A stretch of DNA of 64,000 bases from Bacteroidales bacterium UBA3653 (lineage in GTDB: Bacteria; Bacteroidota; Bacteroidia; Bacteroidales; Paludibacteraceae), in contig DFKE01000010.1 of assembly GCA_002373505.1 (NCBI GenBank), positions 1-64,000 on the forward strand, written 5' to 3'. The notes beneath the pieces are model-generated. The model saw only the letters and a program-made list of their open reading frames with translations, did not search any database and had not been told where the DNA came from. Positions 15,711 to 23,053 of the stretch are shown in pieces. The translations under genes and the position numbers were made by a program. The first letter of the stretch is position 1, and the number at the start of each line of letters is the position of its first letter.

Positions 15711-16541
15711 TTACCACCAGTATCCGGCAGAATCCTTGTGGTTCTCGAAGGATGGCCTACAGAATAGCATAGCGGTGTAGGAATCCTGCCATTCCGGGAA
15801 CGTTGCAGGACGTGTACGGATGCGCTGCACGGTGGAAAACATCCGCTTGTAATCAAGCGTTTTTCCGGCAAGCATTTCGAGGGTTGTTTGGCGCACGGCA
15901 TCAATGATGGTGCGCTCCTCGGCGGTTACCTGCTGCAACAGCATGTTGCGTCGTAACCGTGCCATCAACTCCTCGGAAATGAAGTTTTCCGCCAGTTCCT
16001 GCTCGATAGTGATAGCACGTAAGCGAAGCGATTTATAGTGCGTCCATTTGTCTGCACTATGACCAGCCAGCGTTGCCAGTTCGAGGTTCGGCCAGAGCGT
16101 AGCACCGAAGTACGCTGCTTGAACGGAGGACTGCCAAGAAGGAGTGACGGCAAGCTTGAGGAGAAGGTCGGACGCCAGATCATCGCGGTTTGAGAGAAGC
16201 GACTCAATGAGCCGGTTTACTCGATCCGCGCTTGCCGGAACGATGTTCTGATTGGAAACGATACCGAAACCGTTAGGCGTGAGAATAAGATCGAGCGAAG
16301 GGACGGCTCGACGGAGCGCATCAAGTGCGGTGATATGGCAGCAGAGGGCGCGGAGGGCGTCGGTTTCCGGAGCTGCCTCCATACCGCACATGAAATCTTC
16401 GCCAAGGAAATTGCGCGTAAGCCATGTTTCCGCTTTGCGAAGATACGGCTCGATTTTCTCATACAAGGAGGACTCTCCTTCGACTGTGGAAAGAGCATTG
16501 GGAAGATAGTTCCGCAGTTGCTCATCGGTTGAAATTAACAT
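15711..16541 (-). CDS. DUF6712-like head-tail connector candidate
   Basis: The 276-residue protein opens MLISTDEQLRNYLPNALSTV and continues SSLYEKIEPYLRKAETWLTRNFLG, which I associate with DUF6712, a Bacteroidales phage family next to portal genes. The rest is helical, with many Leu/Ala heptads. The gene follows portal by about 20 bases, the place of head-completion adaptors. Confidence in phage structural role is good; the exact family is from memory. Confidence 0.65.
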   Translation of the reverse strand: MLISTDEQLRNYLPNALSTVEGESSLYEKIEPYLRKAETWLTRNFLGEDFMCGMEAAPETDALRALCCHITALDALRRAVPSLDLILTPNGFGIVSNQNIVPASADRVNRLIESLLSNRDDLASDLLLKLAVTPSWQSSVQAAYFGATLWPNLELATLAGHSADKWTHYKSLRLRAITIEQELAENFISEELMARLRRNMLLQQVTAEERTIIDAVRQTTLEMLAGKTLDYKRMFSTVQRIRTRPATFPEWQDSYTAMLFCRPSFENHKDSAGYWW

Positions 16542-16560
16542 AGTAGGTTTAGGTTATAGG

Positions 16561-17874
16561 TTATTGTTTAGTGGTTTCGGGATTGTCAGTAGTGACTTCT
16601 TTGGCATCCTTATGCTCATCGAGCGTAGTGAGTTGGATGAAGGGGCATGTGGGGAATGCACCATCCCAATGATTGAAGCGAATGAGCAGTTGGTGGGGAT
16701 AGAAAAGAAGATCATGGTAAGGTTTCTGCAGGGCCTGCGCGATGGTGTATAACTCGCGTTTGTCAGAGCCGGAGTTGTTCGACTGGCTCTTGCCCGGCAC
16801 AGAGCCAACGAGGTTCGAGTGTACGCGCATAGTGAAGCAGATGACGTTAATCGCTTCTTGGATGTCCGTTTCCCAGTCGCCTCCCTCCTTGGCATCATCG
16901 ATGCGCTTGATAAGGACATCGTGGTTTTCTTCGCCATTGGGGTTCACACCAAAGGAAGAGAACCATACCTTGCCGGAGTTCTCTGCTCCGGTGAGGAAAT
17001 CGATTATACGTTGCTTCTCCTCGTTGACGCGTTCGAGCCGTTTCTTTTGGTCGGTAATACCTTCCGCGCGGAAGATACGCTCCCAGTAGCGTTCGTTGAC
17101 CTCTATCTGGTACTTGATAGGGGCAGCGTTCTGGAGCTTCGCTTTCTTGGCGGTGGTAATGAGTTGCTTGATATCATACCAGCGCGATTTGAAGATAGCG
17201 GCGTAATACGGTATAGGATAATAGGTATTGCGCGCGGTAGGTATGCGCGTGACGATGGCGAACTTACGTTTCTTGGTGCCGCTCTTGAGGCGGGTCTGGA
17301 GATCGGACCAGGGATTGTAGATATTGAGCAAAGGAATGTGCTCCACATCGGAAGGAGCGGTTGAGTGCTCCCAGTTGGCAAAGAGTATTTCCTTGCTTGT
17401 GCCGTCTGCACCCGCAGGAGTGAAGCGGCAATTACAAGCCTCCTTGCGGAGCATGGTGGTAATACGCGTGCCGTCCTTGGAGAGGATGATGAGCGTGACA
17501 CAGAAGCCGAAGTGTTTGAAATCAAGGCAAGCCCCTAAGAAGTAGGACTGCATGCCGTTTTCAAAGAAGAAATCTTTGATTTGTTGCTGTACGGTAGCAG
17601 AGCATTCGCAGGTATCGTACTGGAGGCCTTGTCCGTAGCATACTTCGGCGTTCCACTGTTGGCAGGTGGTCAGTGTCTCGTCGGCTTCAATCTTCTTGAG
17701 CACGTTATAGGGCATGAGGTTGTCGGCACCCCAAGGAACGTACTGCGTATGTTCGTCGAGCTGAATAGGCGAAATCTCCCCGTCCTCTTTGAATAGGGTT
17801 GTGGTGTCGGTGACGAAGATCGCCCGGGCTTGAAGTTGTGGTACATCGACCACGGAGTCAAATTGATAATCCAT
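16561..17874 (-). CDS. Portal protein
   Basis: This 437-residue protein is the first gene after the operon promoter at 17894. The N-terminal region has YVPWGADNLMPYNVLKKIEADETLTTCQQWNAEVCYG, the typical portal opening in which a target DNA-channel protein describes successive helices. The middle has WYDIKQLITTAKKAKLQN and a long stem-like helix ITDQKKRLERVNEEKQRIIDFLTG. The C-terminus has VGSVPGKSQSNNSGSDKRELY, a Ser/Gly-rich segment seen in portals of this group. Twelve copies should form the DNA gate of the head. Confidence 0.85.
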   Translation of the reverse strand: MDYQFDSVVDVPQLQARAIFVTDTTTLFKEDGEISPIQLDEHTQYVPWGADNLMPYNVLKKIEADETLTTCQQWNAEVCYGQGLQYDTCECSATVQQQIKDFFFENGMQSYFLGACLDFKHFGFCVTLIILSKDGTRITTMLRKEACNCRFTPAGADGTSKEILFANWEHSTAPSDVEHIPLLNIYNPWSDLQTRLKSGTKKRKFAIVTRIPTARNTYYPIPYYAAIFKSRWYDIKQLITTAKKAKLQNAAPIKYQIEVNERYWERIFRAEGITDQKKRLERVNEEKQRIIDFLTGAENSGKVWFSSFGVNPNGEENHDVLIKRIDDAKEGGDWETDIQEAINVICFTMRVHSNLVGSVPGKSQSNNSGSDKRELYTIAQALQKPYHDLLFYPHQLLIRFNHWDGAFPTCPFIQLTTLDEHKDAKEVTTDNPETTKQ

Positions 17875-17893
17875 AGCGTTTAGGTTTATGGCG

Positions 17894-17928
17894 CAAAGGT
17901 ACTACATTACGCGCACATACGAAAAGAC
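17894..17928 (-). promoter_or_regulatory. Late promoter of the portal-terminase operon
   Basis: Reading leftward, a box GTC-TTTTCG-TATGTGCGCG lies at fixed distance from the -7 box TACCTTTG (17894-17901). The same box and spacing occur at 25885-25919 before the protease-capsid operon. No standard -33 TTG is present, so an element-encoded activator is likely. Confidence 0.65.
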
Positions 17929-17938
17929 ACACAAAAAA

Positions 17939-17964
17939 CCTCCCAAGTTTTGAGGCTTGGGAGG
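17939..17964 (-). terminator. Terminator of the radical SAM cassette
   Basis: CCTCCCAAG (17939-17947) pairs with CTTGGGAGG (17956-17964); on the minus strand the stem is followed by six T. It closes the lipoprotein gene transcript just before the late promoter of portal. Its stem is identical to that of the terminator at 20403-20427. Confidence 0.85.
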
Positions 17965-18007
17965 CCCGGTAATTGCTAGTGCCTGTTTGGAATTATCGTT
18001 GGGAGGC

Positions 18008-18355
18008 TTACCGGATGGTATAAACTACGGTGTAGCCGTAGCCTTGGCAAATCTGTTTGCCGCGTATGGTGTAGGCTACATTATAGCCGTAACCATTGCA
18101 AACCTTGTCATCGCGCATGGTATAGGCTACGTTGTAGCCGTAGCCATCACATACTTTATCGCCCCGGATGGTATAGACTACGGTGTAGCCGTAACCTTGG
18201 CAGACTTGGCTGCCTCGAACGGTGTAAACTACATCGTAGCCGTAACCTCTGCAAATGCGAGGGTTGGAGGACGATCCTCCTCCGGGAGCAACGTCGGACG
18301 GCTCACAAGCGCAGAGGCACAGCAGGGCGAAAAGTATGTAAAGAAGTTTCTTCAT
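18008..18355 (-). CDS. Repeat lipoprotein of a radical SAM cassette
   Basis: The 115-residue protein has a lipoprotein signal (MKKLLYILFALLCLCACEPS, lipobox Cys in LCAC), then a Gly/Ser linker. It then carries five near-perfect 17-residue repeats of the form CxGYGYxVxYTxRGxx to the C-terminus. Each repeat has one Cys and two Tyr, so five equally spaced Cys face the periplasm or cell surface. The start overlaps the CPGTCP gene by 4 bases. I recall rSAM/lipoprotein systems in Bacteroidales (TIGR04133/TIGR04134); this gene fits the lipoprotein partner, which may be the modified substrate. That is inference. Confidence 0.8.
   Translation of the reverse strand: MKKLLYILFALLCLCACEPSDVAPGGGSSSNPRICRGYGYDVVYTVRGSQVCQGYGYTVVYTIRGDKVCDGYGYNVAYTMRDDKVCNGYGYNVAYTIRGKQICQGYGYTVVYTIR
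18011..18256 (-). repeat. Five in-frame 51-bp tandem repeats
   Basis: The lipoprotein C-terminal region consists of five direct repeats of 51 bp (the last is truncated by the stop), each coding 17 residues. DNA identity among copies is high but not perfect, so the array is old enough to vary at several codons (T/N/D after YGY; V/A before YT). Confidence 0.9.
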
Positions 18356-18777
18356 TTCTTCTTATTAGGGTCTGAATCAACATCATCCGGCAGCGCAGGA
18401 ATACCTGCTAATGGCTCTCTGGGCATAGCGGGCAAGCCCATTGTGACTTCCACTTCGTCATCTTCCCATTCGTCAGGTGGTGCCACATCACCCATCAAAA
18501 TATGCTCACCATCTTCTTCATCAAGCGGCAAATCGACCTGTGAGAAAAACACTTGCTTCTCCTCGTCTGTCAGCACATCAAGGTTCACTTTCTTTCCCTC
18601 TTCCACCATGGCTTCGATCTTCTGCTGAAGGTCGTCTAACTCCGCGTCGCAAAGCGGACATGTGCCAGGGCAATCGCCTTTATGCGTACACTCTCGCGTT
18701 GTGTACGGGATGCCATTCGCGTCTGCTATCTTCTGGCGAATGGATTTCAAAAACTCACATAACTCTTTTCCTTTCAT
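18352..18777 (-). CDS. CPGTCPxC zinc/iron-site protein linked to radical SAM
   Basis: Residues 1-55 hold MKGKELCEFLKSIRQKIA and then Cys30, Cys36, Cys40 and Cys43 (ECTHKGDCPGTCPLCDAEL), a compact metal or iron-sulphur site. The rest is acidic and Pro-rich and probably disordered. Short Bacteroidales proteins with this Cys pattern occur beside radical SAM genes. It overlaps both neighbours by 4 bases, so the three genes are translationally coupled. It may deliver electrons or bind the substrate lipoprotein; unproven. Confidence 0.75.
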   Translation of the reverse strand: MKGKELCEFLKSIRQKIADANGIPYTTRECTHKGDCPGTCPLCDAELDDLQQKIEAMVEEGKKVNLDVLTDEEKQVFFSQVDLPLDEEDGEHILMGDVAPPDEWEDDEVEVTMGLPAMPREPLAGIPALPDDVDSDPNKKK

Positions 18778-19397
18778 TGCTTCGGTGTTTTATAGGTGAA
18801 TAAATCAAAGTTTGTGAAGCCCATTGCTTGCAGAGATGCCAAGCTCTTTTGGCGGTCCTGCTCGTCGTTATAATCTTTAATGAGCGGTAAGCGAATGAGC
18901 ACCTTATCTTGCATTTTATGCCTAGCGATAAAATCTAAGTTACGCTTGACAAGAAAATCATCTTGGCCTGTGTAGGTGTAATATACACCCGAATCCCAAG
19001 ATTTAATGTCCACTATCCATTGGTCAACAATGGGTAAAAGCGCAACCACATTAGCAAGACGCACATTCAGCGATGTTTCAAGACGTATCTTCCAACCGTG
19101 CAGGTTGAGTTGAGCAAACTCTTGAATAAACTCGCTGCGCAGGCAGGGCTCACCACCTCCGAACGTAACCCCTCCGCCCGTAGCGCGAAAATACAAGTCG
19201 TCCTTCCGTACGCGCTCATACAATTCCTCCGGGGTCATCTCTTGCCCCTGAGGAATAGCCCCAAGCGTATCGGCATTAAGGCAGTACTTGCAGCGCAGCG
19301 GACAACCATAGAACGTGACCAAGGTGGTGATCCCGTTCCCGTCCGTGCCCGGACGCAGACGCGCTATAGCATGTATAGGTGCTTTAGACATACACAA
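18774..19397 (-). CDS. Radical SAM enzyme (activase-like, rSAM/lipoprotein type)
   Basis: The 207-residue protein has the radical SAM cluster motif C32-x3-C36-x2-C39 in YGCPLRCKYC and the SAM-binding GGGEP at 80-84. It resembles glycyl-radical activases (NrdG/PflA) but there is no glycyl-radical enzyme nearby. Instead it heads a three-gene coupled cassette with a CPGTCP protein and a Cys/Tyr-repeat lipoprotein. MSKAP (19391) is an alternative start. It has its own strong host-type promoter at 19413-19443, separate from the phage late promoters. Confidence 0.88.
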   Translation of the reverse strand: MCMSKAPIHAIARLRPGTDGNGITTLVTFYGCPLRCKYCLNADTLGAIPQGQEMTPEELYERVRKDDLYFRATGGGVTFGGGEPCLRSEFIQEFAQLNLHGWKIRLETSLNVRLANVVALLPIVDQWIVDIKSWDSGVYYTYTGQDDFLVKRNLDFIARHKMQDKVLIRLPLIKDYNDEQDRQKSLASLQAMGFTNFDLFTYKTPKQ

Positions 19398-19412
19398 GTT
19401 TTAAACTCTGTG

Positions 19413-19443
19413 CAAAGATACAACAAAAATTTGAGATATGCAA
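19413..19443 (-). promoter_or_regulatory. Host-type promoter of the radical SAM cassette
   Basis: TTG (19441-19443) and TATCTTTG (19413-19420) are 20 bases apart, a textbook Bacteroidota promoter reading left into the radical SAM gene. Expression in the lysogen is likely. Confidence 0.85.
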
Positions 19444-19450
19444 GTTTTTG

Positions 19451-20101
19451 CTAGAAATTGAACGAAAGTCCTGCACCGTTGCCGGTGTAGTTGATATTCA
19501 TTTCAGCAATGCGCTTGCCGTGTACGTTGAGCGGTATTCCCACAATGGTGAGGGCAGCACCCATCGGAAGGAGCACATAGCCAGCTGCAGCACAGTTGGA
19601 TTTGGTTTTTGCTTTGGCAGCGACGTCCTCCGGCTTTCCGCTCGTATCTACGCCGGAATTGCCGACACCAACCAATATAGCGCCAACGATAGCGGAAGGA
19701 ATACCGATACCCATGCAGACGCCACCAGTCTTTTTAAGCGCATTGCCGATAACCAAATTAGGATTGGCGGCTCTTTCGCTGACCACTTTGGCGTGTGCGG
19801 CTTCCTCGGCTTGCTTCTTTAGAAGCTTGGCTTTGGTTTTCTCGTCCGGTTGAAACTTACCATCGACGGGATAGAAGCGTCCGACTCCGGAGATGGAGAA
19901 GTACTTTACACGATCCGGCGTGATAAGAATGTCTTGATGAGAAACGGAGTAATAAGGCGAGATAAGCAAAGTGGTGTCGGTTTGACTAACAATTGTACCT
20001 TCCATGGTTTGACCATTTGTGAAGGTAACAGTAACGTTGAGGGCGAAAGCCGAAACGGTTGTGGCGATGAGGGCCAACAAAACGAAGTAAAACTTTTTCA
20101 T
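19451..20101 (-). CDS. Secreted/membrane protein, cargo gene
   Basis: The 216-residue protein starts with a signal peptide (MKKFYFVLLALIATTVSAFA). The mature part has a small beta domain (VTVTFTNGQTMEGTIVSQTDTTLLIS), a Lys/Ala-rich helix, and two Gly/Ala-rich hydrophobic stretches (MGIGIPSAIVGAILVGVGN and GYVLLPMGAALTIVGIPL) that may be membrane-spanning. This type of protein is common in Bacteroidales chromosomes and is not a virion part, so it is probable cargo. It is transcribed from the operator-bearing promoter at 20128-20162. Confidence 0.7.
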   Translation of the reverse strand: MKKFYFVLLALIATTVSAFALNVTVTFTNGQTMEGTIVSQTDTTLLISPYYSVSHQDILITPDRVKYFSISGVGRFYPVDGKFQPDEKTKAKLLKKQAEEAAHAKVVSERAANPNLVIGNALKKTGGVCMGIGIPSAIVGAILVGVGNSGVDTSGKPEDVAAKAKTKSNCAAAGYVLLPMGAALTIVGIPLNVHGKRIAEMNINYTGNGAGLSFNF

Positions 20102-20127
20102 AGCGAATCAAATTTTAAAATTCGCTG

Positions 20128-20162
20128 CAAAGATAATAAAAGAGTGTCCAATTACTTTGGAC
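20128..20162 (-). promoter_or_regulatory. Operator-bearing promoter of the secreted-protein gene
   Basis: The inverted repeat GTCCAA-TTACT-TTGGAC (20146-20162) lies upstream of a -7 box TATCTTTG (20128-20135). Operator, spacing and lack of a normal -33 are as at 11732-11766, so one regulator probably controls both. Confidence 0.65.
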
Positions 20163-20377
20163 TGATTTTGAAAAAATGCAAAAAATGTGAATTTTTTAAC
20201 GAAAATGAGCAAAAATGAAGATTTAAGGTCTTGCGATTGTGCAAAATTGGCTTGCTATTGTATGTGCATGACGAACGGAGGTATTATGGAGAAGGGAAAT
20301 GGGGCAAAATGAGCACGATTTTGGAGCGAAAAACGTCAGTTTCAGAGCGAAAAAACGGGAGCGAATTTGCGTCGTAA

Positions 20378-20394
20378 GTCCAATAAAGTTGGAC
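20378..20394. promoter_or_regulatory. Third GTCCAA-N5-TTGGAC operator copy
   Basis: A perfect inverted repeat GTCCAA-TAAAG-TTGGAC with a different 5-base centre, located between the terminator at 20403 and the secreted-protein promoter. No -7 box is seen nearby. The rest of 20163-20402 is AT-rich and I see no gene there. Confidence 0.55.
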
Positions 20395-20402
20395 AAATAA
20401 AA

Positions 20403-20427
20403 CCTCCCAAGCTTGTGACTTGGGAGG
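20403..20427 (-). terminator. Terminator upstream of the cargo cassette
   Basis: CCTCCCAAG (20403-20411) pairs with CTTGGGAGG (20419-20427), with T-rich sequence following on the minus strand. It ends transcription from the capsid-side structural genes before the cargo segment. Confidence 0.8.
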
Positions 20428-20504
20428 GGTACGTGGGACATCTGTTCTAAGTTCGCCGACATTGTTCGCTGCCCAATAAACTTAGTACAAATTCCGTGCC
20501 AAGG

Positions 20505-20735
20505 TTAGAGGAATACCTCCAAACCATTGATTTTCGAGATGCAGACATCGCGGACGGTGCGCATTTCGCCAGAGCGGAGGAACTTGATTGTTCGCGTACC
20601 GGCATAGAAATCGTACTTGAGCGATATTACATTAGGGTAATGGAGAAGAGAACCATCAGACTTGAAAACGACCAGATCCACCGGATCGGGCCGGAGCATC
20701 ATGGCTTGGGCTGTGGAAAGATGGATAGCATTCAT
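20505..20735 (-). CDS. Small phage protein (76 aa)
   Basis: The last gene of the protease-capsid operon; its start shares one base with the stop of the PLD-like gene. The sequence is beta-rich (VDLVVFKSDGSLLHYPNVISLKYDFYAGTRTIKF) without a recognised family. Probably a structural or connector component, by position. Confidence 0.65.
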   Translation of the reverse strand: MNAIHLSTAQAMMLRPDPVDLVVFKSDGSLLHYPNVISLKYDFYAGTRTIKFLRSGEMRTVRDVCISKINGLEVFL

Positions 20736-21256
20736 TATTCAGCGATTTTTTGAGCGAATAACTCAGACAGTGGAACAGAGTGGTTTTTCATGATGTCCGT
20801 GAGGGCTTCATGGAAGGTAGCGAAAACAGCGGGATCGGTTGTCACGATAGCGGACTCATTACGATTACCTCGGGTAAGATTTTGAGAAGTGATAATGGAG
20901 ACCGTGTGAGCGGTCTCCAAAGAACGTATCAAAATCACCTTGGAATGGTTATCGGCCAAATAGGTGTGCTCTATGACGCGAGTGAGGAACGGCCATAGCC
21001 GGAGCGTTTTCTGCGTGGCTTTGAAATCAAGGATGAGGTGGATGGTGTCCACCTTCCCTGATTTCTCAATGAAGAACAAGCGGCGCAGAAACTCCTCGGA
21101 GATAGAGAAGGAAGTCTGCCAAATGGTAGCCTTCCCCACCTGTGCGAGAACCCATTCCACGACGTCAGCCACCTGCAAGGTGTTCGTTAAGTAACACTGT
21201 AACGGACACTCTGCGAGGGGCTTGAGGTAGCTATCGATGGACTCGTTGCGCTTCAC
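20735..21256 (-). CDS. Phospholipase D-like-fold phage protein
   Basis: The 173-residue protein has a C-terminal half resembling one PLD-fold repeat: SKVILIRSLETAHTVSIITSQNLTRGNRNESAIVTTDPAVFATFHEALTDI. The S-x-N-x-T-x-G-N-x-E pattern is typical of degenerate PLD-like domains, although the catalytic HKD is not clear (an H-S-K is present at NHSKV). It overlaps the upstream stop by 4 bases and sits in the structural operon. DNA-binding or nuclease activity cannot be asserted. Confidence 0.6.
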   Translation of the reverse strand: MKRNESIDSYLKPLAECPLQCYLTNTLQVADVVEWVLAQVGKATIWQTSFSISEEFLRRLFFIEKSGKVDTIHLILDFKATQKTLRLWPFLTRVIEHTYLADNHSKVILIRSLETAHTVSIITSQNLTRGNRNESAIVTTDPAVFATFHEALTDIMKNHSVPLSELFAQKIAE

Positions 21257-21993
21257 TTCTTCGTAGTTTTAGAAGTGACCTTTTTCGTGGCGGGCTTTTT
21301 CGTTGCCTTCTTTACCGGCGTAGCGTCTGCCGGTTTAGCCTCCGGTTCGGTAGCGGGCGTGGGCTCCTGTTTCGGCGTCTCGTCGGCAGGTGCCTCATCC
21401 GCTTTCTTAGGCGTATTGTCTGCCGGGTGTTCCTCAACATGCTCGGCGGTAGCCTCGGGGAGAGGTTCGCCCACCTTGAAGTGGTCGTACCGCTCCCAGT
21501 TAGCATGGTAGCGCTTATCGAGGGCGATAAGCTCTTTGAGGAACGGATAACGCTCGCTATCGGGGCACGTGGAGTTCTCAACAGAGAGCAACTGCAACTG
21601 CGTATGCAGGCGGCGCATCTGCTGCATGAGGGAAAGGTTCTCCGCGTAGAGAGCTTGGATTTCTACGGGGAGCGCGTCGTGATCCACGCGCTTACCTTTC
21701 TTGAACTCCTCGTTCTCGGAGGTGATATGATGCTCCTCCACGATGTGTTCCACCTGTGCGGACATCTCTTTGACCTCTTCGTGCGTGACCTGCTGGAGGT
21801 AGAACTGGTATTTCTTGCGCAGTTCGTACTCGATACGCGAAGCGTACTGTTTGGGACGACGCATGAAGTTCTGATACATGATGCGGTTGTTGGTGAGCTG
21901 GAGCACCATGAGTGCGCCCTCCTCCAAATTCCGCTCTTCCGGTTTAGCGTCAAGATAAGCCTTGACTTTCGGCATTAAATCTTTCTTTAACAT
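21253..21993 (-). CDS. Coiled-coil phage protein with basic Lys/Thr/Ala tail
   Basis: Residues 1-150 are helical and charged (YELRKKYQFYLQQVTHEEVKEMSAQVEHIVEEHH). Residues about 175-246 are low complexity, ending in repeats of KKATKKPATKKVTSKTTKK, like histone H1-type tails. Such tails bind DNA non-specifically. It lies between the phosphoribosyltransferase and the PLD-like gene. Possible role in head interior or DNA condensation. Confidence 0.65.
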   Translation of the reverse strand: MLKKDLMPKVKAYLDAKPEERNLEEGALMVLQLTNNRIMYQNFMRRPKQYASRIEYELRKKYQFYLQQVTHEEVKEMSAQVEHIVEEHHITSENEEFKKGKRVDHDALPVEIQALYAENLSLMQQMRRLHTQLQLLSVENSTCPDSERYPFLKELIALDKRYHANWERYDHFKVGEPLPEATAEHVEEHPADNTPKKADEAPADETPKQEPTPATEPEAKPADATPVKKATKKPATKKVTSKTTKK

Positions 21994-21995
21994 AG

Positions 21996-22619
21996 TTATA
22001 GGTTGTTGTTAATGCCCACGACAAAGAACAGATTTTTGCCGAGGGGTTCTAATAAACGATACATGGCATTGAGGGTAGAGCCGGTAGTGACAAAATCATC
22101 GAAAATGATGAGGTTCGGTTCTTCGGGCAAATAGCCCAAATCGAAATCTACCGCTACCCGTTGGCGAGTGTGCGATAGGGCAACGTCCTCGTAGTACGGA
22201 ATTTGCAACCGGTTGCCAATTTCGGCGGCTATACGGCACGCAAAGTTCTGGGTTAGGTGTCGCCTTTTGGGTGACGGCACAATCGCCCAATGCCCATTTG
22301 AGAGGTAATTACCGAGCACCTTTTTGATAACAGGTGTGAGGTGATCGGCAAAGTACTTGACCATGGCATCATCGGCTTTGATGTCGGTGAGCTTCCTTCC
22401 CTTGATGGACTTCTTCCAGATGGAGAGCACGGGAATGGAGGCATGCGGTGTGAGAGTCATCCGCTCGACGGAGAGATCACACCGGGCTTCACCGACGTCC
22501 GGCTTATGCCATCCGGCACGTTGTTTCTCTGCAAACAGATCCTTTGCAGGCGCAGCAGCATTGCCCGAGCCGGATTGCTCGGACAATGCTTTGACTTCAT
22601 CTAACGAAAACAGGTTCAT
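21996..22619 (-). CDS. ComF-like phosphoribosyltransferase
   Basis: The 207-residue protein has a Type I PRTase core: AIVPSPKRRHLTQNFACRIAAEIGN (113-136), then the PRPP loop IIFDDFVTTGST at 171-182. It lacks the zinc finger of full ComF proteins and has a 60-residue N-terminal extension. Found among virion genes, it is out of place metabolically. It may modify nucleotides or proteins, or be a moron. Start and stop overlap or abut neighbours, so it is co-expressed with capsid genes. Confidence 0.8.
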   Translation of the reverse strand: MNLFSLDEVKALSEQSGSGNAAAPAKDLFAEKQRAGWHKPDVGEARCDLSVERMTLTPHASIPVLSIWKKSIKGRKLTDIKADDAMVKYFADHLTPVIKKVLGNYLSNGHWAIVPSPKRRHLTQNFACRIAAEIGNRLQIPYYEDVALSHTRQRVAVDFDLGYLPEEPNLIIFDDFVTTGSTLNAMYRLLEPLGKNLFFVVGINNNL

Positions 22620-23053
22620 AGCTCATAACGGATTTTAGTGAAGGTGCCTCCTCCGCCATTGTCGATCCACATGTAGTACGTAGTACCGGCATGGAGGGTT
22701 GCTGAAGCATCGACCTCGGCACTGGCAGCGTCGGCTTGAATAAGTTCGTTGAGTTCTGAATCGGCTATATGCAGGCGGCGATAATTGGAGTTATTCGATC
22801 GGAAGGTAACAGTTATCACGCCATCGGCTGCAGGGGTATAGACGATAGAACGGCGAATTCCCGGCGTTCCTGCGCCATTGAAGCGCGCGCCATTGGTAGA
22901 GATATAATCTTTACCATCGGTAGCTTGCGCTCCGAGAATGGTGATGCCAGAGTAATCAACGGCAGGCACCTCGTCCGGCGCTTGAAGGGAGACTTGCTCC
23001 GTGAATGGAGCGAAGACCCATTCAAGGACGGGGTCAGTCAGAGTCGTCGTCAC
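22616..23053 (-). CDS. Carbohydrate-binding-like beta-sandwich phage protein, GTG start
   Basis: I propose a GTG start at 23053 preceded by a GAGGAGG ribosome site; upstream codons in this frame overlap the previous gene and look non-coding. The 145-residue protein resembles pectate-lyase-type carbohydrate-binding modules: YISTNGARFNGAGTPG, VITVTFRSNNSNYRRLHIAD, HAGTTYYMWIDNGGGGTFTKI. It may decorate the virion and bind surface glycans. It overlaps the upstream stop by 20 bases and the PRTase start by 4. Confidence 0.65.
   Translation of the reverse strand: MTTTLTDPVLEWVFAPFTEQVSLQAPDEVPAVDYSGITILGAQATDGKDYISTNGARFNGAGTPGIRRSIVYTPAADGVITVTFRSNNSNYRRLHIADSELNELIQADAASAEVDASATLHAGTTYYMWIDNGGGGTFTKIRYEL

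Noticed and set aside
18011..18256. Possible CRISPR array
   Set aside because: The units are contiguous 51-bp coding repeats without unique spacers, in frame in a lipoprotein.
17957..18628. Long rightward open frame over the lipoprotein repeats
   Set aside because: It is the complementary strand of the 51-bp repeats and the CPGTCP gene; no promoter or ribosome site, and composition follows the repeats.
18774..19397. Anaerobic ribonucleotide reductase activase (nrdG)
   Set aside because: No nrdD nearby, and the gene is coupled to a CPGTCP protein and repeat lipoprotein, so the rSAM/lipoprotein type fits better.
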